Of a DNA stretch of 64,000 nt, positions 11,185 through 20,601 are shown one piece after another. The translations under genes and the position numbers were made by a program. Position 1 is the stretch's first letter, and each line of letters opens with the position of its first letter. This stretch comes from Streptomyces sp. NL15-2K (GTDB taxonomy: Bacteria; Actinomycetota; Actinomycetes; Streptomycetales; Streptomycetaceae), in the NCBI RefSeq assembly GCF_030551255.1, contig NZ_CP130630.1, positions 3,701,501 to 3,765,500 on the forward strand, given 5' to 3'. The notes beneath the pieces are model-generated. The model did not search any database. It was not told the origin of the DNA and was given only the letters and a program-made list of their open reading frames with translations.

Positions 11185-11294
11185 GGCCGGGGGGCTCCGC
11201 CCTCAGCCCGCCGACTAGGGCTCTTCGTCCTCAAACGCTGGGACGGATTGGATGGCGCGGACCGTACGCACCGGCGCTGAAGGGTGCCGCCCCC

Positions 11295-12419
11295 TCACGC
11301 CGACCTGCGGAACCCGATCGTCGGCACCGCCCGCCTGAGCGGCCACGGCCGTGCCGCTCCCTCCTCCGGCACCAGGCCCGCCAGGAACGCGTACCGTCTC
11401 AGGGCCGCCGGATCCTGCCGGTCGAGCGACTGGACCTTGCGCCACCACGCCCCGATCTCGGACCAGCCCGGCGCCGACAGCGACCCCCCGAATTCCTGGA
11501 CGGAGAGCGCGGCCGTCAGGCCCGCGAAGGCCAGGCGGTCGGCCAGCGGCCAGCCGGCCAGCGTGCCGGTGACGAAGCCCGCCACGAAGACGTCCCCCGC
11601 GCCGGTCGGGTCGAGGGCCTCGACGGCGATGGCCGGTACCTCGGCGCTCTCGCCGGTCCGCCGGTCCACCGCGTACGCGCCGTCCGCGCCGAGGGTGACG
11701 ACCGCGAGCGGTACGTGCTCGGTGAGCGCGTGTGCGGCGGCGCGCGGGCAGGTCGCGCCCGTGTAGCGCATCGCCTCGTCCGCGTTGGGCAGGAACGCCT
11801 CGCAGTGGGCGAGGTCGGCCAGGCTCGCCAGGTCCCACGCCCCGGTGTCGTCCCAGCCGACGTCGGCGAAGACGCGGGCGCCCTTGCTCGCGGCCTGGGC
11901 GATCCAAGGGGCGCGGGTGCCGGGCGTGAGGGAGGCGATGGCGGCACGCGCGCGTGGGGGGCAGTCGGGCGCGGGCTCCTCCGGGGGCGGCTCGTGGCCG
12001 TGCGAGACCATCGTGCGCTCGCCCTCGTACGCCATGGAGACGGTGACCGGGGAGTGCCAGCCGGGGACCGTGCGGGACGGCTCGAGATCGATGCCCTCGC
12101 CGGTTTCCAGCGCGTCCCAGCAGTAGTCGCCGTAGTGGTCGTCGCCGAACGCGGCCGCCAACGAGGTCCTCAGGCCGAGCCGTGCCAGCGCGGTCGCCAT
12201 GTTGGCCACGCCGCCGGGGCTCGACCCCATCCCGCGCGCCCAGGACTCGGTCCCGCGCACCGGGGCGGAGTCGAGCCCGGTGAAGACGATGTCGAGGAAG
12301 ACCGTGCCCGTCAGATACACGTCCCACGGCGGATCGTCCGGCCTGCGCAGGGCGGCCAGCGGGTCGACCTGGGGCCGGTTGCGGTGGTCCTCTCCGAGGG
12401 ATGCGGTGGACGCGATCAC
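11295..12419 (-). CDS. PfkB-family carbohydrate kinase
   Basis: A 374-residue kinase of the ribokinase/PfkB fold. Signatures are PGGVANMATALARLGLRTSL (substrate side, N-terminal third) and DPTGAGDVFVAGFVTG (anion hole and catalytic Asp, C-terminal third). The GTG at 12419 is chosen because GGGAG precedes it by 6 nt; GTGs at 12461 and 12464 lack a good site. It lies downstream of the glucarate dehydratase gene with a 158-bp gap, so it may phosphorylate a sugar or keto-acid of the same pathway, but the substrate cannot be read from sequence. Confidence 0.85.
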   Translation of the reverse strand: MIASTASLGEDHRNRPQVDPLAALRRPDDPPWDVYLTGTVFLDIVFTGLDSAPVRGTESWARGMGSSPGGVANMATALARLGLRTSLAAAFGDDHYGDYCWDALETGEGIDLEPSRTVPGWHSPVTVSMAYEGERTMVSHGHEPPPEEPAPDCPPRARAAIASLTPGTRAPWIAQAASKGARVFADVGWDDTGAWDLASLADLAHCEAFLPNADEAMRYTGATCPRAAAHALTEHVPLAVVTLGADGAYAVDRRTGESAEVPAIAVEALDPTGAGDVFVAGFVTGTLAGWPLADRLAFAGLTAALSVQEFGGSLSAPGWSEIGAWWRKVQSLDRQDPAALRRYAFLAGLVPEEGAARPWPLRRAVPTIGFRRSA

Positions 12420-12577
12420 GGTGCGCTCCCATGACGTGGTGCCGATCAGGCCAGTCTGCACCACACCACCGACAACGTGCCGCGCTCACGCCCGAGCCGC
12501 GCCTCGCTTCAGGTCGTCGTGACCCGGATCGGGTCATCGCGCCCACCGCCTCGTGCGGCCCGGCTGGTACCCGGCGG

Positions 12578-13867
12578 CTACCAGCGAGGCACCGACGGCG
12601 CGACCCACTCCGGCTCGGCGACCCGCATCGCCGCCGCGTCGTCGCGCTCGCGCAGCGAACCGTCGTCGTCGAGCCACCGCCGGTGCAGGAACTCCAGCTG
12701 GTCACGGTCGAGTTCGACGCCGAGGCCGGGCGCGTCGGAGACGGTGACCTTGCCGTCGTCGAAGGTCAGCCGTTCGGTGAGCACGTCCTCCGACTGCCAG
12801 GGGTAGTGGGAGTCGCAGGCGTGGTGGAGGTTCGGCACGGTGGACGCGACGTGGGTCATCGCGGCCAGGCTGATCCCCAGGTGGGTGTTGGAGTGCATGG
12901 ACACCCCGACACCGAAGGTGCGGCAGATGGCGGCCAGTTGCTGCGTGTTGCGCAGCCCGCCCCAGTAGTGGTGGTCGGAGAGCACCACCTGGACGGCATC
13001 GCGCGTGAACGCCTCCTTGATCTCGGCGAAGGTCGTCACGCACATGTTGGTGGCGAGCGGCACGTCGGTGCCGGCGGCCACCTCGGCCATGGCGTGGACG
13101 CCGAGCGCCGGGTCCTCCAGGTACTCGAGGACGTCCCCGAGCTCCTTGGCCACCTTCAGCGAAGTCTCCACACTCCACGCCCCGTTGGGGTCCAGCCGCA
13201 ACGGATGCCCGGGGAACGCCTCGGCCAGGGCCCGTACGGCCGCGATCTCCTCCTCCGGCGGGAAGACACCGCCCTTCAGCTTGAAGGAGGTGAACCCGTA
13301 CCGCTCGGTGAACTTGCGCGCCTGTTCGACGACCCCGGCCGGGTCGACGGCGGCGCCCCAGTCGTCCTTCTCCGCCGCCACGCCCTGGGGATGGCCGGCC
13401 CACTTGTAGAACAGGTACGCGCTGTACTCGACCGCGTCCCGCACCTTGCCGCCGAGCAGCGCGTGCACGGGCAGGCCGAGCGCCTTGCCGAGGGCGTCGA
13501 GGCAGGCGACCTCGAAGGCGGAGGCGACGGACAGCCGCAGCTTGTCGGCGGTCTGGACACCGCGCAGCCCGCCGACGTCGACCTGGCCCACGACACGGGA
13601 GTCGTCGACGGAAACCTCGTCGGCGATGCGGAACAGGCCGTTCAGATCACTGACTTGACGCCCTTTCAGCTTCTCGGCGAACGGCCGTGCCAGCTCCAGG
13701 TACTTGGTGTCGCCGTACGTCTCTCCAACCCCCGTGACCCCCTCCGCCGTCACGACCTCCACGATCAGCCGGGGCGTGTACGGCTGGTGGACGCCCTGCG
13801 TGTTCAGCAGCGGCGGGTCGGCGACGAGGATCGGGGTCAGCCGTACGTCTGTAATGGCGAGGTTCAC
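12578..13867 (-). CDS. gudD: Glucarate dehydratase, enolase superfamily
   Basis: A 429-residue mandelate-racemase-subgroup enolase matching D-glucarate dehydratase, which forms 5-dehydro-4-deoxyglucarate. Expected residues are present: Lys-x-Lys in SFKLKGG near residue 198, metal-ligand stretches LDPNGAW and EDP, and the His base in MHSNTHLG near 325. The GTG at 13867 has GGGGAG 8 nt upstream and gives MNLAITDVRL; the longer frame (ATG at 13891/13894) would include the ribosome site. It is divergent from an IclR regulator, the usual layout for sugar-acid catabolism. Confidence 0.88.
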   Translation of the reverse strand: MNLAITDVRLTPILVADPPLLNTQGVHQPYTPRLIVEVVTAEGVTGVGETYGDTKYLELARPFAEKLKGRQVSDLNGLFRIADEVSVDDSRVVGQVDVGGLRGVQTADKLRLSVASAFEVACLDALGKALGLPVHALLGGKVRDAVEYSAYLFYKWAGHPQGVAAEKDDWGAAVDPAGVVEQARKFTERYGFTSFKLKGGVFPPEEEIAAVRALAEAFPGHPLRLDPNGAWSVETSLKVAKELGDVLEYLEDPALGVHAMAEVAAGTDVPLATNMCVTTFAEIKEAFTRDAVQVVLSDHHYWGGLRNTQQLAAICRTFGVGVSMHSNTHLGISLAAMTHVASTVPNLHHACDSHYPWQSEDVLTERLTFDDGKVTVSDAPGLGVELDRDQLEFLHRRWLDDDGSLRERDDAAAMRVAEPEWVAPSVPRW

Positions 13868-13880
13868 CGGCGCATCTCCC

Positions 13881-13920
13881 CATGTAGACATCATCTATGT
13901 ATGAAAATGAAGGTTAGATA
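13881..13920. promoter_or_regulatory. AT-rich divergent control region of gudD and iclR
   Basis: This short stretch is markedly more A/T-rich than its surroundings. It holds an inverted repeat ACAT-CATCT-ATGT at 13888-13900 close to the gudD start. IclR proteins bind such short imperfect palindromes. The repeat is weak, so this is only a candidate operator. Confidence 0.3.
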
Positions 13921-13969
13921 GCCGAACGAGACCCGTCAATGGCCGGTCGCCCCCGTTTACGATCGGCGC

Positions 13970-14752
13970 ATGTCAGAGACAGGCGGCGTCCGCGAGGTGA
14001 AGTCGGCGGCACGCACGGTCGAGCTGCTGGAGCTGCTGGCCGCGCGCGGCGACCGTCCGGCACGATTGCAGGAGCTCGCGGACGAGCTGGGCGTGCCGCG
14101 CAGCTCGATGTACGCGCTGTTGCAGACCCTGATCTCGCGCGGCTGGGTTCGCACGGACGTCACCGGCTCGCTGTACGGCATCGGCATCCACGCCCTGCTC
14201 ACCGGCACGAGCTACCTCGACTCCGACCCGCGCGTGCGCGTCGTACGGCCGTATCTCGACGAGGCGTCCCAGGCGCTGGGCGAGACGATCCACATGGGAC
14301 GCCTCGACGGCCGGGACGTGGCGTATCTGGCGACGCGGGAGTCGCACGAGTACCTGAGGACGATCAGCCGGGTCGGGCGGCGGCTGCCGGCCCACGTGGG
14401 CGCGCTGGGCAAGGCGCTGCTGGCCGAGCGGGACGACGCCGAGTTGCCCGCGGGGCCGTACGAGGCGCTGACTCCCCACTCGCACACGAGCCGGGAGTCA
14501 CTGGTGGCGGATCTGACGGAGGTGCGCGCGCGGGGCTACTCCGTCGACCGCGAGGAGGGCGTGCTCGGGATCGTCGGCTTCGGCTTCGCGTTGCGGTACG
14601 ACACGCCTGCGCAGGACGCGATCAGCTGCTCGGTGCCGGTGGCTCGGCTGACGCCGGGGCATGAGGGGCGGATTGTCGCGGTGATGCGGGAGATCAGGGG
14701 GAAGATCGAGGCGACGGTCGCTCCGGGGGGCGGAACGGTGCATTGGCGGTAG
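13970..14752 (+). CDS. IclR-family transcriptional regulator
   Basis: A 260-residue regulator with an N-terminal winged helix-turn-helix (SAARTVELLELLAARGD through LADELGVPRSSMYALLQTL) and a C-terminal GAF-like effector domain containing GRLPAHVGALGKALLA-type and VGFGFALRYDTPAQDAIS segments. IclR proteins usually repress an adjacent catabolic operon and respond to a pathway metabolite. The divergent gudD gene is the obvious target. The ATG gives MSETGGVREVKSA. Confidence 0.9.
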   Translation: MSETGGVREVKSAARTVELLELLAARGDRPARLQELADELGVPRSSMYALLQTLISRGWVRTDVTGSLYGIGIHALLTGTSYLDSDPRVRVVRPYLDEASQALGETIHMGRLDGRDVAYLATRESHEYLRTISRVGRRLPAHVGALGKALLAERDDAELPAGPYEALTPHSHTSRESLVADLTEVRARGYSVDREEGVLGIVGFGFALRYDTPAQDAISCSVPVARLTPGHEGRIVAVMREIRGKIEATVAPGGGTVHWR

Positions 14753-14759
14753 GGCAATT

Positions 14760-14847
14760 CAGCCCGTCCGGCGTTTGAGGACGAGGCCGTTCAGGCCGAA
14801 GCGGGGGTCCGGGGGCGGCAGCCCCCGGAGAGGCCCGCACCAACGCC
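14760..14847. repeat. Dispersed intergenic repeat, family A copy 1
   Basis: This non-coding stretch contains CGTCCGGCGTTTGAGGACGA, then GGCCGTTCAGGCCGAAGCGG and a GGGGGCGGCAGCCCCC hairpin. A nearly identical sequence lies in opposite orientation at 21211-21299, and a diverged partial match (CGTCCTCAAACGCTGGGACG) occurs near 11225. All copies sit just downstream of genes. Confidence 0.75.
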
Positions 14848-14860
14848 GCGAAGCCCGCGG

Positions 14861-15853
14861 CTACCCGAACTCGTACGCCTCCACCTCGGCGAGGTACCTC
14901 CCCCGCCGCTCCTCGTCATGCTCCAGGAAGGCCGCGACGAAGGAATTGCGGGCCAGCTCACGCAACCGCTCCTCGCCCAGGCCCAGCGCCACGCGTACCG
15001 CGTCGAAGTTGTCACCCGCGTAGCCCCCGAAGTAGGCCGGGTCATCGGAGTTGACCGTGCACAGCAGGCCCGCGTCGAGCATGGCCGGCAGCGGGTGGTC
15101 GGTCAGGACGTCGACGGCCCGGAGCCGGACGTTGGACAGCGGGCACACGGTCAGCGGGACCCGGTCCCGGACCAGGCGGGCGACCAGCGCCTCGTCCTCC
15201 ATGCAGCGCAGCCCGTGGTCGATCCGCTCGACGCCGAGCACGTCCAGGGCCTCGGTGATGTACTCCGGCGGCCCCTCCTCTCCGGCGTGCGCCACGCGCC
15301 GCAGGCCCAGGGCGGCGGCGGCCTCGTACACCTCGCGGAACTTCACCGGCGGGTGCCCGACCTCGGCCGAGTCGAGGCCGACGCCGACGATCCGGTCGAG
15401 GTGGGGCCGGGCCGCCTGAAGGGTCTCCATGGCCGAGGCGGCGGACTCGTCGCGCAGGAAGCACATGATCAGCTCGGTGGAGACGCCGTGCGCGGCCTCG
15501 CTGTTCCCCAGTGCCCGCCACAGCCCTTCCACGACCGTGCCCATGCCGACGCCCCGCGCGAGGTGGGCCTGCGGGTCGAAGAAGATCTCCGCGTGCCGGA
15601 CGCCCTGCGCGGCGGCGCGGGCGAGGTAGGCGTTCGCGAGGTCCTCGAAGTCCCGCTCGGTGCGCAGCACGGCCATGAGCTCGTAGTACAGGTTCAGGAA
15701 GGACTGGAGGTCCTCGAACTGGTACGCCTTGCGCAGCTCGTCGGTGCCGGCGTACGGCAGCTCGACGCCGTTGCGGGCGGCCAGCTCGAAGGCCAGCTCC
15801 GGCTCCAGCGTGCCTTCGATATGGAGGTGCAGTTCTGCTTTGGGGATGGGCAT
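14861..15853 (-). CDS. Adenine deaminase-type member of the adenosine deaminase family
   Basis: A 330-residue TIM-barrel amidohydrolase with AELHLHIEGTLEPE (zinc His-x-His), the catalytic HAGEEGPPEY segment and VNSDDPAYFGGY (zinc Asp). The EVGHPP and HAGEEGPPEYI combination matches bacterial adenine aminohydrolases such as the Pseudomonas enzyme more than classical adenosine deaminases, so the likely reaction is adenine to hypoxanthine. An adenosine deaminase role is the alternative. It begins 20 bp after rnz and is probably in the same transcript. Confidence 0.8.
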   Translation of the reverse strand: MPIPKAELHLHIEGTLEPELAFELAARNGVELPYAGTDELRKAYQFEDLQSFLNLYYELMAVLRTERDFEDLANAYLARAAAQGVRHAEIFFDPQAHLARGVGMGTVVEGLWRALGNSEAAHGVSTELIMCFLRDESAASAMETLQAARPHLDRIVGVGLDSAEVGHPPVKFREVYEAAAALGLRRVAHAGEEGPPEYITEALDVLGVERIDHGLRCMEDEALVARLVRDRVPLTVCPLSNVRLRAVDVLTDHPLPAMLDAGLLCTVNSDDPAYFGGYAGDNFDAVRVALGLGEERLRELARNSFVAAFLEHDEERRGRYLAEVEAYEFG

Positions 15854-15873
15854 CGAAGCATCGTACGGCGGTT

Positions 15874-16806
15874 TCACCGACGCTTCGGAACCGGCACCCG
15901 CAGCAGATCGTGCGCGACGGTCAGCTCGCCCTCGAACCCGGCGGCCCGTGCCTGCCGTTCGAACTCTCCCCCAGACTCCGTCCGGGAGGTGCCCCCAGGC
16001 TCGGTGTAGCGCTGGCTGAAGTGGGTGAGGACGAGATGCCGTACGCCGGTGTCCCGGGCGACGCGGGCCGCCTGAGCGGCCGTCAAGTGACCGTACTCCG
16101 CGGCCAGTTCGACGTCCTCGTCCAGGAACGTCGACTCGATGACGAGCATGTCGCAGCCCTCGGCCAGTGCGTGCACGCCGTCGCACAGCCGGGTGTCCAT
16201 GACGAACGCGAACCGCTGGCCGCGGCGCGTCTCGCTGACGTCGTGGAGAAAGACGCCGTCGAGTACGCCCTCCCGTTGGATCCGTCCGACGTCCGGCCCC
16301 TTGATGCCGTGCGCGGCGAGGCGGTCGGGCAGCATGCGGCGGCCGTCGGGCTCGATGAGGCGGTAGCCGTAGGACTCAACGGGGTGGGAGAGCTTGCGGG
16401 CCTCCAGGGTGTACCCGCCGGTCTCGGCGATCACCCCGTCCGACGCCACCGGTGCCTCGACCAGCTCGACCGTTTCGCGGTAGGCGGTGGCGTACCGCAG
16501 CCGGTTGAAGAAGCGTTGCCCGGAGCGCGGGTAGTGGGCGGTGACCTCGTGCGGGACCTTGTCGAGGTTGATGCGCTGGATGACTCCCGCGAGGCCCAGT
16601 GAGTGGTCGCCGTGGAAGTGCGTGACGCAGATCCGGTTCAGGTCGTGGGCGGCGACCCCGGCGCGCAGCATCTGGCGCTGCGTGCCCTCGCCGGGGTCGA
16701 ACAGGATGCCCTCGCCGTCCCAGCGCAGCAGGTAGCCGTTGTGGTTGCGGTGCCGGGTCGGGACCTGGCTGGCGGTGCCGAGGACGACCAGTTCACGTAC
16801 GGACAC
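15874..16806 (-). CDS. rnz: Ribonuclease Z, tRNA 3'-end processing
   Basis: A 310-residue metallo-beta-lactamase-fold nuclease of the RNase Z/ElaC family, which removes the 3' trailer of tRNA precursors. The metal motif [10 protein letters not shown] is near residue 62, with later ligands in the VMDTRLCDG and [15 protein letters not shown] segments. It starts with GTG 6 nt after the HIT gene stop, suggesting translational coupling. A strong ribosome binding site is not obvious. Length and start fit actinobacterial RNase Z. Confidence 0.9.
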   Translation of the reverse strand: MSVRELVVLGTASQVPTRHRNHNGYLLRWDGEGILFDPGEGTQRQMLRAGVAAHDLNRICVTHFHGDHSLGLAGVIQRINLDKVPHEVTAHYPRSGQRFFNRLRYATAYRETVELVEAPVASDGVIAETGGYTLEARKLSHPVESYGYRLIEPDGRRMLPDRLAAHGIKGPDVGRIQREGVLDGVFLHDVSETRRGQRFAFVMDTRLCDGVHALAEGCDMLVIESTFLDEDVELAAEYGHLTAAQAARVARDTGVRHLVLTHFSQRYTEPGGTSRTESGGEFERQARAAGFEGELTVAHDLLRVPVPKRR

Positions 16807-16812
16807 GACGAG

Positions 16813-17166
16813 TTACCCGGGGGGCCATTCCAGGCCGCGGCCGCCGAGGACGTGCGCGTGGGCGTGCCAGACGGTCTGCCCGGCGCCGCTGCCGGTGTTG
16901 AAGATGGTGCGGTAGCTCTCCAGCTTCTCGTCGTCGGCGACGGCCTGGGTCTCGCGCAGGACGTCGGCGGCTAGCTCGGGGGCGCCGGTGGCGAGGGAGG
17001 CGGCGTTCTCGTAATGCGCTTTCGGAATCACCAGGACGTGGGTGGGTGCCTGGGGATTTATGTCCCGGAAGGCCACGGTCGTCTCGGTCTCGCGGACGAT
17101 CGTCGCCGGGATCTGTCCCGCGACGATCTTGCAGAACAGACAGTCGTCCTGAGGTTCCCCTGCCAT
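16813..17166 (-). CDS. HIT-family nucleotide-binding protein (HINT type)
   Basis: A 117-residue histidine triad protein. DDCLFCKIVAGQIPA at the start and TVWHAHAHVLGGR near the end (His-x-His-x-His) define the HINT branch, which hydrolyses nucleoside phosphoramidates or AMP-lysine. ATG is preceded by GAGGAGG at 8 nt. It is the first of three tightly spaced minus-strand genes (HIT, rnz, adenine deaminase type). Confidence 0.92.
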   Translation of the reverse strand: MAGEPQDDCLFCKIVAGQIPATIVRETETTVAFRDINPQAPTHVLVIPKAHYENAASLATGAPELAADVLRETQAVADDEKLESYRTIFNTGSGAGQTVWHAHAHVLGGRGLEWPPG

Positions 17167-17218
17167 GCGTGTGCCTCCTCACGCCGGTGATCTCTGACTT
17201 GGGCATCGTAGTCGCCCA

Positions 17219-17318
17219 GCTGCGGGCAGTCGTGCCGCTGGGGCGGCTCCCGACCCACAGAGAGCGGCACCCCGCAGCGCCGGGCCGCGCGACCCACCCC
17301 CGCCCAGCACCAACGCCG
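17219..17318. repeat. Dispersed intergenic repeat, family B copy 1
   Basis: The stretch starts GCTGCGGGCAGTCGTGCCGC, continues through GGGGCGGC and AGCGGCACCCCG, and ends CGACCCACCCCCGCCCAGCA. The same order of blocks recurs at 44472-44570 in the same orientation. It lies between the tricorn stop and the HIT promoter. It has no coding content and is internally palindromic around the GCGGCAC/GTGCCGC blocks. Confidence 0.75.
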
Positions 17319-17319
17319 G

Positions 17320-20300
17320 TTACGGCAAACCAGGCGGCACCTTCGCCGGCGTCTCCTCCAACGCAGCCAAGGCCAACCTCACAGCCTCGTCCAGCTGCAC
17401 GTCCCTCCCCGCCCCGTAATCCTGAGGCCGCTGCACCACCTCCACGTCCGGGTCGACGCCGTGGTTCTCCACCCCCCACTCATAACCCTCCAGCCAGAAC
17501 GCGTACTTCGGCTGAGTGATCAGCGTCCCGTCGACCAGCCGGTACCGGCTGTCGATCCCGATCACCCCGCCCCACGTCCGCGTCCCGACCACCGGCCCGA
17601 TCCCCAGCGCCTTGATCGCCGCGTTGACGATGTCCCCGTCGGAGCCGGAGAACTCGTTGGCGACGGCGACGACGGGCCCGCGGGGCGCGTCTCCCGGATA
17701 GCTGTACGGCCGCATCCCGCGCGGCAGCGCCCAGCCGACGATCCGGCGGGCCAGTTTCTCGACGACCAGCTGGGAGGTGTGCCCGCCCCGGTTCTCGCGG
17801 ACGTCCACGACCAAGCCCTCCCGGGCCACCTCGACGCGCAGGTCGCGGTGGATCTGGGCCCAGCCGGGCGCCTGCATGTCCGGCACGTGGAGGTATCCCA
17901 GGCGTCCGCCGGACTTCTCGTGGACGTAGGCCCGCCGGTCCTCGACCCAGGCGTGGTAGCGCAGCGGCTCCTCGTCGGCGGTCGGGACGACGACCGCGTG
18001 CCGTACCTCGCCCCCGCCGGCCGGGGAGATGGTGAGCTCGACGGGCTTGCCCGCCGTACCGACGAGGAGGGGGCCGGGGCCGGTCACCGGGTCCACCGGC
18101 ACTCCGTTCACCGCGACGATCGCGTCCCCGGCGCGCACCGCGACGCCGGGTGCGGCGAGCGGGGAGCGGGCGTCCGGGTCGGAGGTCTCGGTCGGCAGGA
18201 TGCGGTCGATGCGCCACTGTGCCGATTCCTGTGGGCCGTCCTGGTGGCGGGAGATGTCGGCGCCGAGCAGTCCCTGCCGGGGTCCGCCGCCGTGTCCGCC
18301 GCGCGGGACGACGTAGGCGTGCGAGGTGCCGAGTTCGCCCTGGACCTCCCAGAGGAGGTCGACGAGGTCGTCGTGGGTGGCGACGCGGTCGAGGACGGGG
18401 CGGTAGCGGTCGAGGACGCCGGTCCAGTCGACGCCGTTCATGTCCGGCCGCCAGAAGTGGTCCCGCATGATGCGGCCGGTCTCGTCGTACATCTGCCGCC
18501 ACTCGGCGGCCGGGTCGACGGTCTGCCGGACTCGGCTGAGGTCGACGGTGATGTTCGTGTCGCTGTCGTCGTCGTTCGAGGCGCGCCGGTCGCTGGGGAC
18601 GACCTTGAGCCGCCCGTCGGTCCACAGCAGGACCCGCTTGCCGTCGCCGCTGACCTGGAAGTGGTCGGCGTCGACGGCGAGATGCTCGATGCGCTGCTGG
18701 GCGAGGTCGTAGCGCTCCAGCTCGGTCTGCGGGTCCGGGTCGTCCGGGGTGGCCCGGGAGGAGCCGAGGACACCGCGCACCGGATGCCGCAGCCACAGCA
18801 CGCCGTCCTTCGCGGCCCGCAGGTTGGAGTAGCGGGCCGCCTCGACCGGGAACGGCACGATCCGGTCGGCGAGGCCTTCGAGGTCGATACGGGTGGCCGG
18901 GGTGCCCTCGCTGTCGGGCGTCTCGTCCTTGTCCGGCGCCTCGAAGGGGCGGCCGTGCCGCTGCGGTCCGAAGGGCGAGGGCGTGGTCGCGGCCAGTGTG
19001 ATCAGGTGCGGGCGGTCGCCGACGACGAAGGCCAGGTCGAAGACGTGCTCGTCGTAGACCGGGTCGAAGGAGCGGTTGGACAGGAAGGCGAGGTGCTTGC
19101 CGTCGAGGGTGAACGCCGGCGCGTAGTCCTGGAAGCGCAGCGGGGTCGCCTCGGTGACCGACAGGTCGGTGGTGTTGGCGAGCCGCAGCTGGCGCAGGGG
19201 GCGCGGGCCGGGGTGCGACCAGGCGAGCCAGGCGGAGTCGGGTGAGAAGACCAGCCCGGTCACGTCTCCTTCCTCGCTGCGGTCGACCTCGCGGACCTCG
19301 CCGGTCTCGCGCTCGACGAGCAGTACCCGTCCGTCGTGCGCGGCGACCGCGGCCCGGCTGCCGTCGGGCGCCATGGCGAGCCCGAGGACGCGGCCGAGCT
19401 GTCCGGCGGCGAGGCGGCGCGGGGTGGCGCCGGGCGCGTTGCCGGTGGCGGGCGCGAACTCCAGGGCGTCGTCGCCCTCCGCGTCCGTCACCCACACCAC
19501 CCACTCCTCGCCCTCCGCGCGGAAGGTGCGCGGCAGCCGGGCCCGGACGCCGGGTTCGGCGGCGAGCGCGCGGGCCGGTCCGGAGCGGTGGGTGACCCAG
19601 TGCACGGCACCGCGCACGGCGACCGCGCTGCCGCGCGCGGTGTGGTCGGGGGCGGCGGACCCGAACCAGCGGGAGGCGTTGACCTGGAACGGCTGCCGGT
19701 CGGTGTGCTGGCCGCCGAGCCGGATGTCGAGGCGGCGGGGTTCGGCGCCGTCGAGGTCGTCCAGGATCCACAGTTCGCCGGCACTGGCGTAGACGACACG
19801 GGTGCCGTCGCCGGCGGCGTGCCGGGCGTAGAACCCGTCGAGGGGGGTGTGCCGTCGTAGGTCGGACCCGTCCGCGAGGGAGGAGTACAGCGCGCCGACG
19901 CCCTCGTGGTCGGACAGGAAGGCGATCCGGTCCCCCGCCCACAGCGGGTACTCGAGGTTTCCGTCCAGCTCTTCGTGCAGCCGTACGAACTCGCCGGCAC
20001 CCTCCCCGTCGCGGACGTCGCTGTCGATCCACAGTTTGCCCGCCGTGCCGCCCCGGTACCGCTTCCACCAGGCGGCCTCCCGGCCCATGGGCGCCGACAG
20101 CAGGACGGTCGCCGGGCCGTGCGCGACATGGCCGACGGGGCCGTACGGCAGGACCGTGGACGGTCCGCCGTCGAGCGGGACGGCGTGCGCCCAGCTGCGG
20201 CGCAGGCTCGCCTGGCCGTAGGAGCTGATGGCGAGGACCTGTCCGTCCGGGGTCCAATCGCGCACCTGGGTGCGCGAACTGCCCCAGTGCGTGAGGCGCT

Positions 20301-20556
20301 TGGCGGGACCGCCGTCGACCGGGGCGATGTGCACCTCGGGCGCGCCGTCGCGGGTGGAGGTCCAGGCGACGGTGGTGCCGTCGGGTGAGATGCGGGGGTG
20401 GGTCACCGGCACGTTGTCGGCGCTGACCCGCCAGGCCCGCCCGCCGTCGAGGGGCGCGAGCCACACGTCGTCCTCGGCGGTGAAGGCGACCAACTCGCCT
20501 CGCAGGTGCGGAAACCGGAGATACGAAGAAGACCCCGTCATTGCTGGCTGTGTCAC
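17320..20556 (-). CDS. Tricorn protease (S41 family)
   Basis: A 1078-residue tricorn homologue, a cytosolic serine peptidase that degrades oligopeptides downstream of the proteasome. The N-terminal two thirds are beta-propeller repeats (WRVSADNVPVTHPRISPDGT and similar blades). A PDZ domain lies around 770-860 (VRAGDAIVAVNGVPVDPVTG), followed by the S41 catalytic domain with ENRGGHTSQLV and NEFSGSDGD carrying the nucleophilic Ser. The GTG at 20556 has AGGG 7 nt upstream; an internal ATG five codons later is also possible. Length matches the family. Confidence 0.9.
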   Translation of the reverse strand: MTQPAMTGSSSYLRFPHLRGELVAFTAEDDVWLAPLDGGRAWRVSADNVPVTHPRISPDGTTVAWTSTRDGAPEVHIAPVDGGPAKRLTHWGSSRTQVRDWTPDGQVLAISSYGQASLRRSWAHAVPLDGGPSTVLPYGPVGHVAHGPATVLLSAPMGREAAWWKRYRGGTAGKLWIDSDVRDGEGAGEFVRLHEELDGNLEYPLWAGDRIAFLSDHEGVGALYSSLADGSDLRRHTPLDGFYARHAAGDGTRVVYASAGELWILDDLDGAEPRRLDIRLGGQHTDRQPFQVNASRWFGSAAPDHTARGSAVAVRGAVHWVTHRSGPARALAAEPGVRARLPRTFRAEGEEWVVWVTDAEGDDALEFAPATGNAPGATPRRLAAGQLGRVLGLAMAPDGSRAAVAAHDGRVLLVERETGEVREVDRSEEGDVTGLVFSPDSAWLAWSHPGPRPLRQLRLANTTDLSVTEATPLRFQDYAPAFTLDGKHLAFLSNRSFDPVYDEHVFDLAFVVGDRPHLITLAATTPSPFGPQRHGRPFEAPDKDETPDSEGTPATRIDLEGLADRIVPFPVEAARYSNLRAAKDGVLWLRHPVRGVLGSSRATPDDPDPQTELERYDLAQQRIEHLAVDADHFQVSGDGKRVLLWTDGRLKVVPSDRRASNDDDSDTNITVDLSRVRQTVDPAAEWRQMYDETGRIMRDHFWRPDMNGVDWTGVLDRYRPVLDRVATHDDLVDLLWEVQGELGTSHAYVVPRGGHGGGPRQGLLGADISRHQDGPQESAQWRIDRILPTETSDPDARSPLAAPGVAVRAGDAIVAVNGVPVDPVTGPGPLLVGTAGKPVELTISPAGGGEVRHAVVVPTADEEPLRYHAWVEDRRAYVHEKSGGRLGYLHVPDMQAPGWAQIHRDLRVEVAREGLVVDVRENRGGHTSQLVVEKLARRIVGWALPRGMRPYSYPGDAPRGPVVAVANEFSGSDGDIVNAAIKALGIGPVVGTRTWGGVIGIDSRYRLVDGTLITQPKYAFWLEGYEWGVENHGVDPDVEVVQRPQDYGAGRDVQLDEAVRLALAALEETPAKVPPGLP

Positions 20557-20601
20557 CCGATCACCCTATGCACGCCCGGCGACCGAGGACAGGGGTTTGG
20601 A

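Noticed and set aside
13881..13900. Strong IclR operator
   Set aside because: The inverted repeat has only 4-bp perfect arms, so it is listed as a weak candidate only.
17461..19245. 594-residue plus-strand open frame over the tricorn gene
   Set aside because: Shadow frame with Val/Asp/Gly/Arg-biased composition; the tricorn protease is well supported on the minus strand.
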